DNA of 64,000 nucleotides from Alicyclobacillus sp. SO9. Lineage in GTDB: Bacteria > Bacillota > Bacilli > Alicyclobacillales > Alicyclobacillaceae. The translations under genes were made by a program, and so were the position numbers. The notes below the pieces were generated by a model. The model was not told the origin of the DNA, searched no databases, and saw only the letters and a list, made by a program, of their open reading frames with translations. This document shows, in pieces, positions 35,994 through 44,033 of the stretch; position 1 is the stretch's first letter; the number at the start of each line of letters is the position of its first letter. Location: positions 1,798,001 through 1,862,000 of the forward strand of contig NZ_CP066339.1 of assembly GCF_016406125.1 (NCBI RefSeq). The letters are read 5' to 3'.

Positions 35994-36119
35994 AACAACA
36001 AAAGCAACCAGACTCTGATGAGACCTGGCTGCTTTTGTGGCTCCTATCCATTCTGGCCGCCATATTTATCATTCTATTGATGTTCCGAATATTTATACTA
36101 TATTCTTTCAGTACAAGTC
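35994..36119. repeat. 126-bp duplicated segment, copy 2
   Basis: It is the match of 32837-32963, including the terminator hairpin at 36000-36036. The first 60 bases are nearly identical and the remainder is diverged. Confidence 0.85.
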
Positions 36120-36123
36120 TCAT
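36070..36123 (-). pseudogene. relic of a second AEP gene (C-terminal codons only)
   Basis: On the minus strand it reads RLVLKEYSINIRNINRM, matching RLVLRKYSIHILNMNKY at the end of the intact AEP. The stop codon is lost and everything upstream is missing: within 100 bases the 3' end of the diguanylate cyclase gene begins. Confidence 0.7.
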
Positions 36124-36214
36124 ATGGAAATGTAATCAACGCACCACAAGCAATATTTCAGTCTCCATCTAGGCTTATCATCCGTATGCCATTGAAAATG
36201 AAATGACCTCTGAT

Positions 36215-37177
36215 TCATCTTTCTCTCTGCTTCCGAGTATAGAGCCTGTGATCCGCAATTTGTAGGGAAACTTCCCAGTCTGTCTTATTGGGTTGCCACA
36301 GTTCACATCCGACGCTAACAGTAAATCGTTTGTTCTTAAACCAATCGGTGGCATATGAAGCTGCATGATCAGCTTCAATCTGGCCACTTTGCAGAACAAA
36401 CATAAATTCGTCTCCTCCACCACGTCCATATAACCCTTTTGAACCAATATTTTGGATTAAGGTCTCTGCTACTTCAATCAATACAGAATCTCCAGTTGCA
36501 TGCCCATAAGCATCATTTATCCCCTTAAAATCGTTGATATCTAATATACCGATAATAAAGTTTTCATCAATTCTTCTTGATAGTTTCCTGATTTCACTTA
36601 TAAAACCTCTACGATTGTAAATCTGCGTGAGTTCGTCATGACGACTTTCATGTTCTGCAATACGCCTTAGCACAAGCATTTCTCCAATGAGAGAGACATG
36701 TGTCGCAAGAAGTGACATCAGTTCATCATTCGTCTCATCTGGCACCGTTTTTCTTCCAACAACAATGGCTCCGACGCATTTGCTTTGTATGATAAGTTTC
36801 CAGGCTCCGATATACCGTATTCCTTGTTCTGTCCATAATTTTTGCCAAACAGGAGAGATCTCGTTTACAGACAACCACCGATCAGGAATAACATAAGATT
36901 TTCCGGTGATCCACGACTTATTCAGCATCTTTGTTAGTTCTGCTGCGGAGTGATCAAGCCCCCACGGTTCATAGACTTTATCCTTTGCATCAGCATTCTG
37001 TAAAACAAATTGTCTCCGGTAAATAAACATTCCCGCATCCAAGCCAAATGTATTCTTTAACACGTTTGATACTTTTGAAAAGAGTGTACTGCCACGGTCG
37101 GCCGTAGCCCAGTCTCTCGATTCTTTGATGAGTTGTTTTAGATTATTCAACCCTCTATCCCCCAAATTAAAAGACAC
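36215..37177 (-). CDS. diguanylate cyclase (GAF-like plus GGDEF)
   Basis: The 320-residue cytosolic protein has an N-terminal sensor-like region (residues about 25-165, GAF-like, IQSKCVGAIVVGRKTV). The GGDEF domain follows: HDELTQIYNRRGFISEI, IGILDINDFKGINDAYGHATGD and YGRGGGDEFMFVL. The active site is intact, so it should make c-di-GMP from two GTP. No RxxD inhibitory site lies five residues upstream of the motif, so product inhibition by that route is unlikely. The GTG at 37177 sits in a stem whose loop carries the G-rich ribosome site. A c-di-GMP riboswitch lies directly upstream, implying feedback. Confidence 0.85.
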   Translation of the reverse strand: MSFNLGDRGLNNLKQLIKESRDWATADRGSTLFSKVSNVLKNTFGLDAGMFIYRRQFVLQNADAKDKVYEPWGLDHSAAELTKMLNKSWITGKSYVIPDRWLSVNEISPVWQKLWTEQGIRYIGAWKLIIQSKCVGAIVVGRKTVPDETNDELMSLLATHVSLIGEMLVLRRIAEHESRHDELTQIYNRRGFISEIRKLSRRIDENFIIGILDINDFKGINDAYGHATGDSVLIEVAETLIQNIGSKGLYGRGGGDEFMFVLQSGQIEADHAASYATDWFKNKRFTVSVGCELWQPNKTDWEVSLQIADHRLYTRKQRER

Positions 37178-37192
37178 ATCCCCCCATCCGAA
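37175..37192 (-). promoter_or_regulatory. possible start-codon sequestering hairpin behind the riboswitch
   Basis: On the minus strand CACAT pairs with ATGTG, which contains the GTG start; GGATGGGGGG lies in the loop. This would give translational control by the riboswitch. It was drawn by eye only. Confidence 0.35.
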
Positions 37193-37213
37193 TGTGCCGT
37201 CATATTTATCTCT

Positions 37214-37313
37214 TGTAACGGCAGCTCGGCCGGCATAGCAAGCGCTGTAGCCCCGTGGCTTTGTGTCCCGCCCTTTCGGAACGGTTTACCTTTTCCTCGA
37301 CAACGTAACCGAG
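37214..37313 (-). promoter_or_regulatory. c-di-GMP-I riboswitch (GEMM)
   Basis: Read on the minus strand: AAGGTAAACC, CGAAAGGGCGGGAC, ACAAAGCCACGGGGCTA, then GCTATGCCGGCCGAGCTGCC. These match the GEMM-I consensus GGNAAACC, CGAAAG...GGGACGCAAAGCC, the GGGCCTA strand and the closing GCTGCC. It lies between the TetR stop (37322) and the diguanylate cyclase start (37177). The cyclase mRNA therefore senses the cyclase product. The promoter may be inside or upstream of the TetR gene. Confidence 0.88.
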
Positions 37314-37321
37314 TCATTCTA

Positions 37322-37900
37322 TTACGCTTCAATACTATTCCAAAACTGAGCCCAAACCATTTCATATCGTTCTCGGAATACCTCTTCGCTGTAACGTTGC
37401 ATTTCCCAAAACCAACCGTCCATCATGCAAAGCAATTGGGACGAAAGAGCATCACAATCCGCTTTCTTTAATTCCCCTCTTTCCATTCCTACCTTAAAGA
37501 GATTGCAGAGCAGTTTGTGTTCCTGTTCAACGACTTTCTTTAATTCTTCTTTTAGATTGATCTCAAAGAAGTCAGGAGGGAATAGCAACAAACGAATAAA
37601 AACTTTGAGTTGTGTGTAGTCTCTTAACTGAAACGCAATCACTTGATCAAGAAACTGCTTCAACTGATACTGAACTGATTCCCCAGTTATTTCAATATTT
37701 TCTGTTGCTAAATTCAGATGTTTCGTTAAGATGTCATTGTAAATATGTAGCAGAATATCTTCTTTACTTTCATAAAATGCATACAACGACGGAGCCTTGA
37801 CCCCTACTTCGTTAGCAATTGCTTTCATAGTCATACCTTTGTATCCATTTTCTGCATAGAGCTTAGTTGCCGCCTGAATGACTTTATCTCTGGTGCTCAT
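37322..37900 (-). CDS. TetR family transcriptional regulator
   Basis: The 192-residue protein has the N-terminal TetR helix-turn-helix VIQAATKLYAENGYKGMTMKAIANEVGVKAPSLYAFYESKEDIL (residues about 7-50) and a helical ligand domain. GGGAGAC lies upstream of ATG 37900. It precedes the riboswitch and cyclase gene on the same strand, so it could be co-transcribed. Ligand and targets are unknown; no clear palindrome was seen upstream. Confidence 0.85.
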   Translation of the reverse strand: MSTRDKVIQAATKLYAENGYKGMTMKAIANEVGVKAPSLYAFYESKEDILLHIYNDILTKHLNLATENIEITGESVQYQLKQFLDQVIAFQLRDYTQLKVFIRLLLFPPDFFEINLKEELKKVVEQEHKLLCNLFKVGMERGELKKADCDALSSQLLCMMDGWFWEMQRYSEEVFRERYEMVWAQFWNSIEA

Positions 37901-38622
37901 AAAAGTCTCCCATTTTCATCCTTACTAATATTCGTTAGGTTAAATGCATGATATCAGTCTTTTTAGATTTTTACAATCTTGTGGAAGAGGAAAGTATGCT
38001 TTCACTGAGATACACTAATACTTTATTCCTGAACTAAATATTCAAAATGATCCCGATGATACCCTTTCCGCTCTTTAACCCTCGTGAGGAATATAGATGC
38101 TACCGAAAACATTGACGAAGCCCTCAGTTTTGCCATAGAAAGAGGCTTCGTTCCTTCTGAAACACTCGTTTGGTCAACTCCAGCGTTGATATGTGTTTTG
38201 TTGTTCCGTCCGAATGCCACAGATATTCTCCATCATAGGCCAGGCCGCACAGCTTTTCGCATGAAGGGAAAGCTCTGAACGGGTGTTAGAGTCATTGCGC
38301 ACATCGCCTCACCATCAGTTGAAATATCGACCTCCACTGAAGACTGTATGTCGTTCCACGAAAGCGACAGGATTTCCCACAGGCTCCTTCGCATAGGAGC
38401 AGCGTTCGCCCCAGGGGTATGTTTGAGTATAGGGGACATCGCTACTAGTTGACCATAATGGAGATATAGCAGATCCGCTGGAACCGAATACACCCTGCTG
38501 GAACATACATCCTGATATCGCTCCGCTTGACGGGAACATCATTATCCAAAAGACCTCAAAATAAATTGTTGTGGTGCAGTCGTTAGAACAGGCAAGTAAA
38601 GCTTGAATCTTCGGATTTTACT
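37901..38622. pseudogene. decayed DNA with remnants of a beta-propeller-like gene (minus strand)
   Basis: No intact gene is present. On the minus strand near 38210-38255 the frame reads LCGLAYDGEYLWHSDGTTKH, like a repeat blade of NHL or glutamine-cyclotransferase-type propellers. Neighbouring frames (38233-38493 and 38315-38542) carry pieces that could belong to the same protein after frameshifts. Only a fragment is claimed. Confidence 0.35.
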
Positions 38623-38653
38623 TTGACATATGGTTAGCGAACGCTTACCATAT
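38623..38653 (+). promoter_or_regulatory. promoter with TetR operator for the 38.7-kb regulator
   Basis: TTGACA (38623-38628) and TACCAT (38646-38651) are spaced by 17 bases. ATATGGTTAGCG (38628-38639) and CGCTTACCATAT (38642-38653) form a near-perfect inverted repeat lying over the promoter. It shares GTTAGCG with the operator at 39245. The expected transcript start falls at about 38658, the ATG itself. Confidence 0.65.
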
Positions 38654-38657
38654 GGTC

Positions 38658-39230
38658 ATGAAGAAATCACACGCTGACAGTAAAGAGAATGAAATTGTTA
38701 ACGCAGCAATCCGATTGTTCTCCCGTAGAGGCATCGAGGGGACGAGTGTTCGAGAAATTGGACGGGAAGCTGGTGTTACGGATGCTGCTATATACAAACA
38801 TTTTGAGTCGAAGGATAACGTGGCTCTTTCTGTGTTTTCCAGATATTCTGATCGATACTCAAGGTTAGTCGATTATTATCGCCAATTGGAAAGCCCTTTT
38901 GAAGATCGACTGAATCAAATGATTGTAGATATATTGGAACAACATGATAGAGATCGCTTTGGTCTGCTCTTACTGGGGCAAAGACATGAGATATTTGCTC
39001 GTTTGGGAACCACGCATCGTTTTCCAATTATTGCTATGACTGACTTTATTCAGTTAGGCATAGAGGAAGACGTAATTCCTAAGCAATCGGCACGCTTAAC
39101 AGCGGCGCTGGTCATAGGAGCGTTCACACGCTTAGCCGTGTTTAGTGATATGGGAGGACTTCCTTCGACTCTCATTGACATGAAAAGTGAGATCCAAGAA
39201 CGGATACGAGGATTGGTCGGTTTAAGCTAA
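38658..39230 (+). CDS. TetR family regulator, probably autoregulated
   Basis: The 190-residue protein has the HTH ENEIVNAAIRLFSRRGIEGTSVREIGREAGVTDAAIYKHFESKDN at about residues 10-54, then a helical effector domain. I chose ATG 38658, which fits the family N-terminus; ATG 38652 lies in the operator. No ribosome site is visible, and the promoter places the transcript start at or next to the ATG, so the mRNA may be leaderless. Matching palindromes in front of this gene and of the next one suggest it represses both itself and the MBL-fold gene. Confidence 0.85.
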   Translation: MKKSHADSKENEIVNAAIRLFSRRGIEGTSVREIGREAGVTDAAIYKHFESKDNVALSVFSRYSDRYSRLVDYYRQLESPFEDRLNQMIVDILEQHDRDRFGLLLLGQRHEIFARLGTTHRFPIIAMTDFIQLGIEEDVIPKQSARLTAALVIGAFTRLAVFSDMGGLPSTLIDMKSEIQERIRGLVGLS

Positions 39231-39244
39231 ATAACTTTGCGTCT

Positions 39245-39268
39245 TTTAGTTAGCGTACGCTAACTAAA
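39245..39268. promoter_or_regulatory. perfect 24-bp palindromic operator before the MBL-fold gene
   Basis: TTTAGTTAGCGT and its exact complement ACGCTAACTAAA. The GTTAGCG/CGCTAAC core is shared with the operator at 38628, so both are likely bound by the TetR protein encoded between them. Confidence 0.7.
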
Positions 39269-39286
39269 TAACAGGGGGGATTGAGA

Positions 39287-40117
39287 ATGAAAATCCACGC
39301 AATTGAAACTGGACTTGTTTCAGTAAAATCCAGACAGAGGAAAGGAGTAGGGTCAGTCGGAAGGCGTATTAATACGTTACTGGATAAGACATGGACAGAA
39401 TGGTTGCCTATATACTGCTGGGTAATCGAACACCCAGAAGGAATCATTGTTATTGACACAGGGGAAACCGCAAGAACGTCAAATCCGTCTCATTTTCCCA
39501 AATGGCATCCGTATTTCCGTTTGGGTGTCCAAATGCAGGTGGAACCAGAACAAGAAGTGGGGCCACAAATCAAAAAACTAGGGCTGTCTCTCAATGACGT
39601 GAGATGGGTCATTATGACTCACCTTCATACAGATCACGCTGGAGGGCTCTCTCATTTTCCAGAGTCGGAATTTCTTATATCACGGCAGGAATATGCGCTG
39701 TCTCTGGGCTTGAAGGGAAAAATAAGAGGCTACTTACCGAACTATTTCCCCAAATGGTTTGAACCAAGAATTGTGGGCTACACCGTCGGGGAGTATGGTG
39801 CGTTTAGAATGGGATATACACTTACAAAAGCTGAAGATGTGTTAGTTGTTCCGACGCCAGGACATACCCCTGGGCATCAGTCCGTTATTCTTCGTGACGG
39901 GAATATCACGTATCTCTTTGCAGGTGATACCTCATATAATGAGCAGCTTATGATTGATAGAAGTGTCGACGGGGTTTCTCCCAATACAAATCTTGCAGGT
40001 CAAACGATTGATCGAATTCATCGATTTATCAGTGTAGAACCTACAGTTTACCTTCCAAGTCACGATCCAATGTCAAAGGAACGAATGATGCAAAGAATCC
40101 CAACCATGATTTCTTGA
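39287..40117 (+). CDS. MBL-fold hydrolase, N-acyl homoserine lactonase-like
   Basis: The 276-residue metallo-beta-lactamase fold carries THLHTDHAGGLSHF (HxHxDH metal motif), a mid-chain PTPGHTPGHQSVIL (metal His), FAGDTSYNEQLM (bridging Asp) and a late His in YLPSHDPM. The spacing fits AHL lactonases of the AiiA/AttM type. It may hydrolyse lactones; acyl-homoserine lactones are a guess. AGGGGGG lies seven bases before ATG 39287. It is downstream of a TetR gene and a perfect palindrome, so expression is probably inducible. Confidence 0.82.
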   Translation: MKIHAIETGLVSVKSRQRKGVGSVGRRINTLLDKTWTEWLPIYCWVIEHPEGIIVIDTGETARTSNPSHFPKWHPYFRLGVQMQVEPEQEVGPQIKKLGLSLNDVRWVIMTHLHTDHAGGLSHFPESEFLISRQEYALSLGLKGKIRGYLPNYFPKWFEPRIVGYTVGEYGAFRMGYTLTKAEDVLVVPTPGHTPGHQSVILRDGNITYLFAGDTSYNEQLMIDRSVDGVSPNTNLAGQTIDRIHRFISVEPTVYLPSHDPMSKERMMQRIPTMIS

Positions 40118-40276
40118 ACACACGGGGCAGATGTCGAGAAGGATTTACCGCAGCCGGTACATAATTATTCAGGAAGGGATATTTTGGATTGTATCGCATT
40201 TTGGGGCAGTGGAGCGACAGAACGTTGTTACTCAAACCACTTTCCGAACGTCTGCATTGGAGAAGGGGGTAGAGCC

Positions 40277-40582
40277 GTGAAAAAGTTAATGGGTTTGTTC
40301 ATTTTGATGTTGGGTCTGTTGGGATGTGCGGCTCATTCTCAGCTTCAAAACGCCTTACCATTAGGTACGGTTTTGGGTTGGCACAGCCATCTTTATAAAA
40401 TTGTGAAGTCAGTCGCTCCGAAAAATGTAGGGAAAAAACTCGGAACGGTGACGTATCATGGCAAGGTATCTGGCTCATTTACCGTCTTTGAATCCTCTGG
40501 GAAACCTCCATCCAATTCAGTTGTTTTCGAAACATCCACTGGACAATACTATCAGGCGAACATTGAAGCAAAGAACTCGTAA
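40277..40582 (+). CDS. small lipoprotein, hypothetical
   Basis: The 101-residue protein starts VKKLMGLFILMLGLLGCAAH, a signal peptide with a lipobox-like LGLLGC and Cys at residue 17. A beta-rich remainder follows (VTYHGKVSGSFTVFESSG). No family is recognised. The start GTG has GAAGGGGG seven bases upstream, while the longer frame to 40184 would bury the signal peptide. It is anchored outside the membrane. Confidence 0.65.
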   Translation: MKKLMGLFILMLGLLGCAAHSQLQNALPLGTVLGWHSHLYKIVKSVAPKNVGKKLGTVTYHGKVSGSFTVFESSGKPPSNSVVFETSTGQYYQANIEAKNS

Positions 40583-41006
40583 TAATTGGACTGTGTTGTA
40601 ATTGAAGACCATTTTAAGTAGTTGGTCCTCCTGAACAAACGGGGGCTTATCCGATAGAGAACAACCTTTCTCGTCCTGTACAAACATTAGGAACCACGCA
40701 TAGACAGTCATATTTCTTTGACTTGCCATAGAAGTGCCATGGTGGCGTTGCATCACGATCCTCACATTTAAGGCGCATTGGTGAAAGACCCAATGTTGCC
40801 CGTCTCCCTCCAGCCCATGATAGAGGGAAGTATCCTAGCAATTGGCTGTTAAGTCGCATGTCACAAAGGCAAAGAAATAAAGATACAGAGGTGTGACACA
40901 GTGTTACAAAGTTCAGTGTTCGGCCAGTTGGACTAGGTATTAATTTTCGAAATAGCCTGTTCTCGGACTGTTTACTCTCGGTGCCTTAGGATACTTTGAT
41001 AGGCCA
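40583..41006. other. intergenic gap carrying repeat copy B
   Basis: Apart from the 119-base dispersed repeat at 40790-40908 nothing is recognised. Confidence 0.45.
40790..40908 (+). repeat. dispersed ~120-bp structured repeat, copy B
   Basis: It is very close to copy C (59815-59934), sharing CGTCTCCCTCCAGCCC-like, AGGGAAGTATCCTAGCAA and GTCACAAAGGCAAAGA, then AGATACAGAGGTGTGACACA. GTCACA and TGTGAC can pair into a hairpin. Confidence 0.85.
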
Positions 41007-41440
41007 TTACGACTCCGCCAGCACCTTTTGATAATGATGCTGAGTCTTCGTTCGCTCGTATCCCAGTTTCGGCTAGAAGTGATGCGACTCAGGGCGCTCC
41101 GTCCCATACCTCAGCCGTATGGTTCGATACCCGTTCTCTAAGGCCCACTGTTCCGCTCTCGCTATCAGCAACCTGCCAACACCGTGCTGCCGATATTGAC
41201 GGTCTACGACAATACCTCGAATCTCGGCATAGGGTGGAGACTGAGTGAATGAATGCCCTGTACGTGTATCCACCCCAAAATAACCATATTGTCCTCGACG
41301 ACGAAAACCTGCTCCTCAATCATTCTCTGTAAGTAATGAAATCGTTCTTCGACTTCCTCTCTGCTGGCGGGATAGCCAAATTGGTCACAGAGTACCGCAA
41401 CTTGCTCCACATCCGTTAGGTCCATGTGACGTACTGGCAT
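41007..41440 (-). pseudogene. GNAT N-acetyltransferase, frameshifted and nonsense-mutated
   Basis: The first part (from ATG 41440, good GAGGAG site) reads MPVRHMDLTDVEQVAVLCDQFGYPAS and runs to VVEDNMVILGWIHV. The frame then shifts near 41270, and a second frame continues ...YAEIRGIVVDRQYRQHGVGRLL with the acetyl-CoA loop (R-x-x-G-V-G), through RLRYGTERPESHHF. There a TAG replaces the expected Tyr before PKLGYERTKTQHHYQKVL. One frameshift plus one stop show the gene is dead. Confidence 0.8.
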
Positions 41441-41499
41441 GCGACCACTCCTCAGTTCTTATTTTCTCTTCCTATCGTTCATCCCAAACTGACGTAGGT

Positions 41500-41695
41500 G
41501 AACCTGCTTTATTTGGCAGGAAATGTGCGGAAAGGTTGGAAAGTGTCTATAAACACTTGTCAAGGTTTCGAGAAAGCGGTGAAATCGCTTCGGCCTGATG
41601 TAGGGAACCTAATCTCGACGAGACAGATGAAGATCCGCTGGCCTTGTTACCTTGTTCTGATGATTTACCAGAGCGGGTCCGACACCGCCGATAAA
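41500..41695 (+). pseudogene. fragment of an unrecognised gene upstream of a terminator
   Basis: The frame EPALFGRKCAERLESVYKHL continues past one internal TGA to LDETDEDPLALLPCSDDLPE and a stop at about 41695. No start was found. The terminator at 41711 presumably served it. Family unknown. Confidence 0.3.
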
Positions 41696-41710
41696 CAACT
41701 TACACAACAG

Positions 41711-41740
41711 CCCCACTGGGTAGCCAGTGTGGGTTCTTTT
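41711..41740 (+). terminator. terminator hairpin used as intron target
   Basis: CCCCACTGG pairs with CCAGTGTGG around TAG-like loop bases, with one mismatch, followed by TTCTTTT. The group IIC intron begins right after the T-run. Confidence 0.8.
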
Positions 41741-41741
41741 A

Positions 41742-42391
41742 GTTCGCCCTGCATGGGCATAGTCTTAATGGGTGAAAGTCCCTAACACACCTTGATAGTG
41801 GGAAGTGTATAGCCAATGACAAGGGTGTCCATCGGGAGGTGGAATCCGGAGGAAGTCGGACGGCAAATCTCTGGTCTGACGGGCAGAAATCACATATAAG
41901 GCATGGCATATCGGGTAAGGTTGCTAAACAAACTGAAGCCCAATAACTATCCGAAGGTATGCTGTGTAAATGTGGCAGATGGATGGAGTGAAAGACTATG
42001 CACCTTAACGGGGGAGGTCTGTGTGGTACGCTCAGCATAGCGATAAACATTTGCTACTGAGTAACCTTTACTGAAAGGTAAAACGGAACACACAGAAGTC
42101 AGTTCGAGTCGTAGTATCGTAGAAGTTAGTGAAAGCTAATGGAGAAAAGGACTCGACGGTGGCAGTAAGTTAGACGTAGTTTACTAACGTAACAAGGATA
42201 GCAGTTGCCCGAAAGGGGTTACTTATCTGAAAGTAGGTTGGAAACCGAGAATAAACGATAAGAACGCTTAGTGACGGTGGATAGACTATGCAAGGTGAAT
42301 ACCAGATTTACTGAAACCGAACCGCCGCTTGCGCAACCGCATGAGCGGTGGTGTGAGAGGACGGGGGTTAGTCACCCCCTCCTACTCGATT
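41742..42391 (+). mobile_element. group IIC intron without an ORF
   Basis: The 5' end GTTCGCCCTGCATGGGC, AATGGGTGAAAGTCCC, GACAAGGGTGTCCAT and GAAGTCGGACGGCAAA match domain I of the Oceanobacillus-type IIC intron as I recall it. The 3' end has domain V (ACCGCCGCTTGCG with paired CGCATGAGCGGTGGT, CGC triad and 2-base bulge). Domain VI is GAGAGGACGGGGGTTAGTCA with CCCCCTCCTACTCGAT, branch A at 42384. It is about 650 bases long. No reverse transcriptase frame exists in it, so mobility would need a protein in trans. GTTCG differs from the GTGYG 5' consensus. Confidence 0.88.
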
Positions 42392-42504
42392 AGTCGCAAG
42401 GGCATCTGCTAGTGTAATGTGCCTCTGGTTTGACGCTTACGGAAGGAGACGGTTTTATGGGGCAGCTACGTCGCCCCTGCTTGTTCCCTCGATGAATTCA
42501 CCGT

Positions 42505-43359
42505 TCACATAGCGTGCTTGATACCCGATTTCACCAGTATCCAGTTGGCGGGGTAGCTGGTGGCAAACCCTAGCATCATGGCGATTTGCATCATGAACCA
42601 GTACAGAAGGTTAGTTGGTTCCGGCACATGTACGAAAAATACATGAACCAGCGCCATCCATCCAAACATGCCGATTTCATACGCAATAAGTGACCATGTG
42701 TCTGCCTTAATCGCATTTTTCAAGCCACGACCAAGAGATTCCAGGTTCGTAAATCCCATTCCAAAATACTGAAAGGCGATACCAAATAGATAGGCGAGTA
42801 CAAATTCGACGATGTAATCTGCAAAGAGGGACGAGCCAGCGACCATCAGCCCGAGTCCAAAGACAAGTGGTCCGCCGATTGCATCACCGAGCGAACAGCC
42901 TCCGCCGCAATGCGTAGAAGACACAAACACGCTCTGCCATAAGGGCTTATTACCGTGGTGCATGCCATGATGCATCTCATGATCTCCATGTTCATGACCC
43001 TGTTCGTGTCCATCGTCTTGCATCTGGTTGCCCATATCCTTTGTGTAAGGATTGTCGAGCCCGTTCACCTCGTGTGTTTCCTGCTGATCCTCATGAGCAC
43101 CTGGGTTGTGCTTGGCACTATGTCCAGAATGCGCCGTGGTGTGATGGCCATGGTGCATCATAATTGGAGCATTGCGCCCAAGTTTCCAGTAAGCAAAAAG
43201 ACCAATGGGGCCCATGTAGAGAGTTGTGAGGGGCCAAACCAACTTCATGATGGGCATGGCAACCTGTTTTCGGGGTACGTCTGTGACGGCGATAAGGAAT
43301 GAAATAGCAGATAAACCCAACCATATATACGCAAGAATCTGTAGCCAACTTAGAGTCAT
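42505..43359 (-). CDS. DUF4396 membrane protein with His-rich loop
   Basis: The 284-residue protein has two N-terminal helices (LQILAYIWLGLSAISFLIAV, TTLYMGPIGLFAYW). A loop at about residues 70-145 follows with many His (HHGHHTTAHSGHS, HEHGDHEMHHGMHHG), then SSTHCGGGCSLGDAIGGPLVFG, the DUF4396 signature, and further helices. Function is unknown; the His loop and the Cys pair suggest metal binding. ATG 43359 has GAGGTG six bases upstream, whereas GTG 43368 abuts it. It may relate to metal handling with the nearby merA, but that is only context. Confidence 0.82.
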   Translation of the reverse strand: MTLSWLQILAYIWLGLSAISFLIAVTDVPRKQVAMPIMKLVWPLTTLYMGPIGLFAYWKLGRNAPIMMHHGHHTTAHSGHSAKHNPGAHEDQQETHEVNGLDNPYTKDMGNQMQDDGHEQGHEHGDHEMHHGMHHGNKPLWQSVFVSSTHCGGGCSLGDAIGGPLVFGLGLMVAGSSLFADYIVEFVLAYLFGIAFQYFGMGFTNLESLGRGLKNAIKADTWSLIAYEIGMFGWMALVHVFFVHVPEPTNLLYWFMMQIAMMLGFATSYPANWILVKSGIKHAM

Positions 43360-43535
43360 GGTAATCACCTCAAGCTATAGAGTTCCCATAGGTCACTTTC
43401 TTATGGTAAAGATGGTACAAAACGAAATTCCACGCCTCGCTTCAGCAAGAAGACGGGGAATGAGCTTATCGACGTTCCTGAACTGTTAGCGTCGTATCCA
43501 GAGTCTTACACGGCTTGTTTCAATACGGTCACTGT

Positions 43536-43976
43536 TTACAAAGGGCTATCCCAGTATGCCTGTTTGGTGTTCGGATACTCGCACAACTCAACAATGGTCC
43601 CGGAAGTCGAGGCCAGATGCATGTAGATCAGTCGACGTCCTCGAGCATTGGTACGAAGCGTTTCTTCATAGAAGCGAATACCGGCCGTCCTTGCCTCCTC
43701 AATAGCGAAGTCAAGGTTATCGACCCGATATGCCACATGGTGAACACCTTGGCCCTTTTGACGTATGAACCGAGCGATTGGGGATTCTCGATTGATTGGT
43801 TCGAGGAGTTCAAGATGCATCTCTCCGACGGTGATCGCCGCCACATGAACTTCCACGCCCTTGGCCTCACTTGTATACCGATCTATTAGTTTTCCACCAA
43901 GGACATCCAAATAAAAGGGTAGCGTATCATCAATGCTGCGAACGGCGATGCCTAAGTGGTCAAAGGTTTTATCCAT
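43536..43976 (-). CDS. methylmalonyl-CoA epimerase-like VOC protein
   Basis: The 146-residue vicinal oxygen chelate protein carries four metal ligands: His in FDHLGIAV, Glu/His region in MHLELLEP, His in GVHHVAYRV and Glu in TIVELCEY. Pattern and length match methylmalonyl-CoA epimerase, which racemises (S)- to (R)-methylmalonyl-CoA, but lactoylglutathione lyase-like roles are possible. AGAGGTGA precedes ATG 43976. No mutase gene is next to it. Confidence 0.75.
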   Translation of the reverse strand: MDKTFDHLGIAVRSIDDTLPFYLDVLGGKLIDRYTSEAKGVEVHVAAITVGEMHLELLEPINRESPIARFIRQKGQGVHHVAYRVDNLDFAIEEARTAGIRFYEETLRTNARGRRLIYMHLASTSGTIVELCEYPNTKQAYWDSPL

Positions 43977-44033
43977 GGCGTCTCACCTCTGTAAATGAAC
44001 TTTACGACAAACCGCTATAAATGGGCGATTGCC

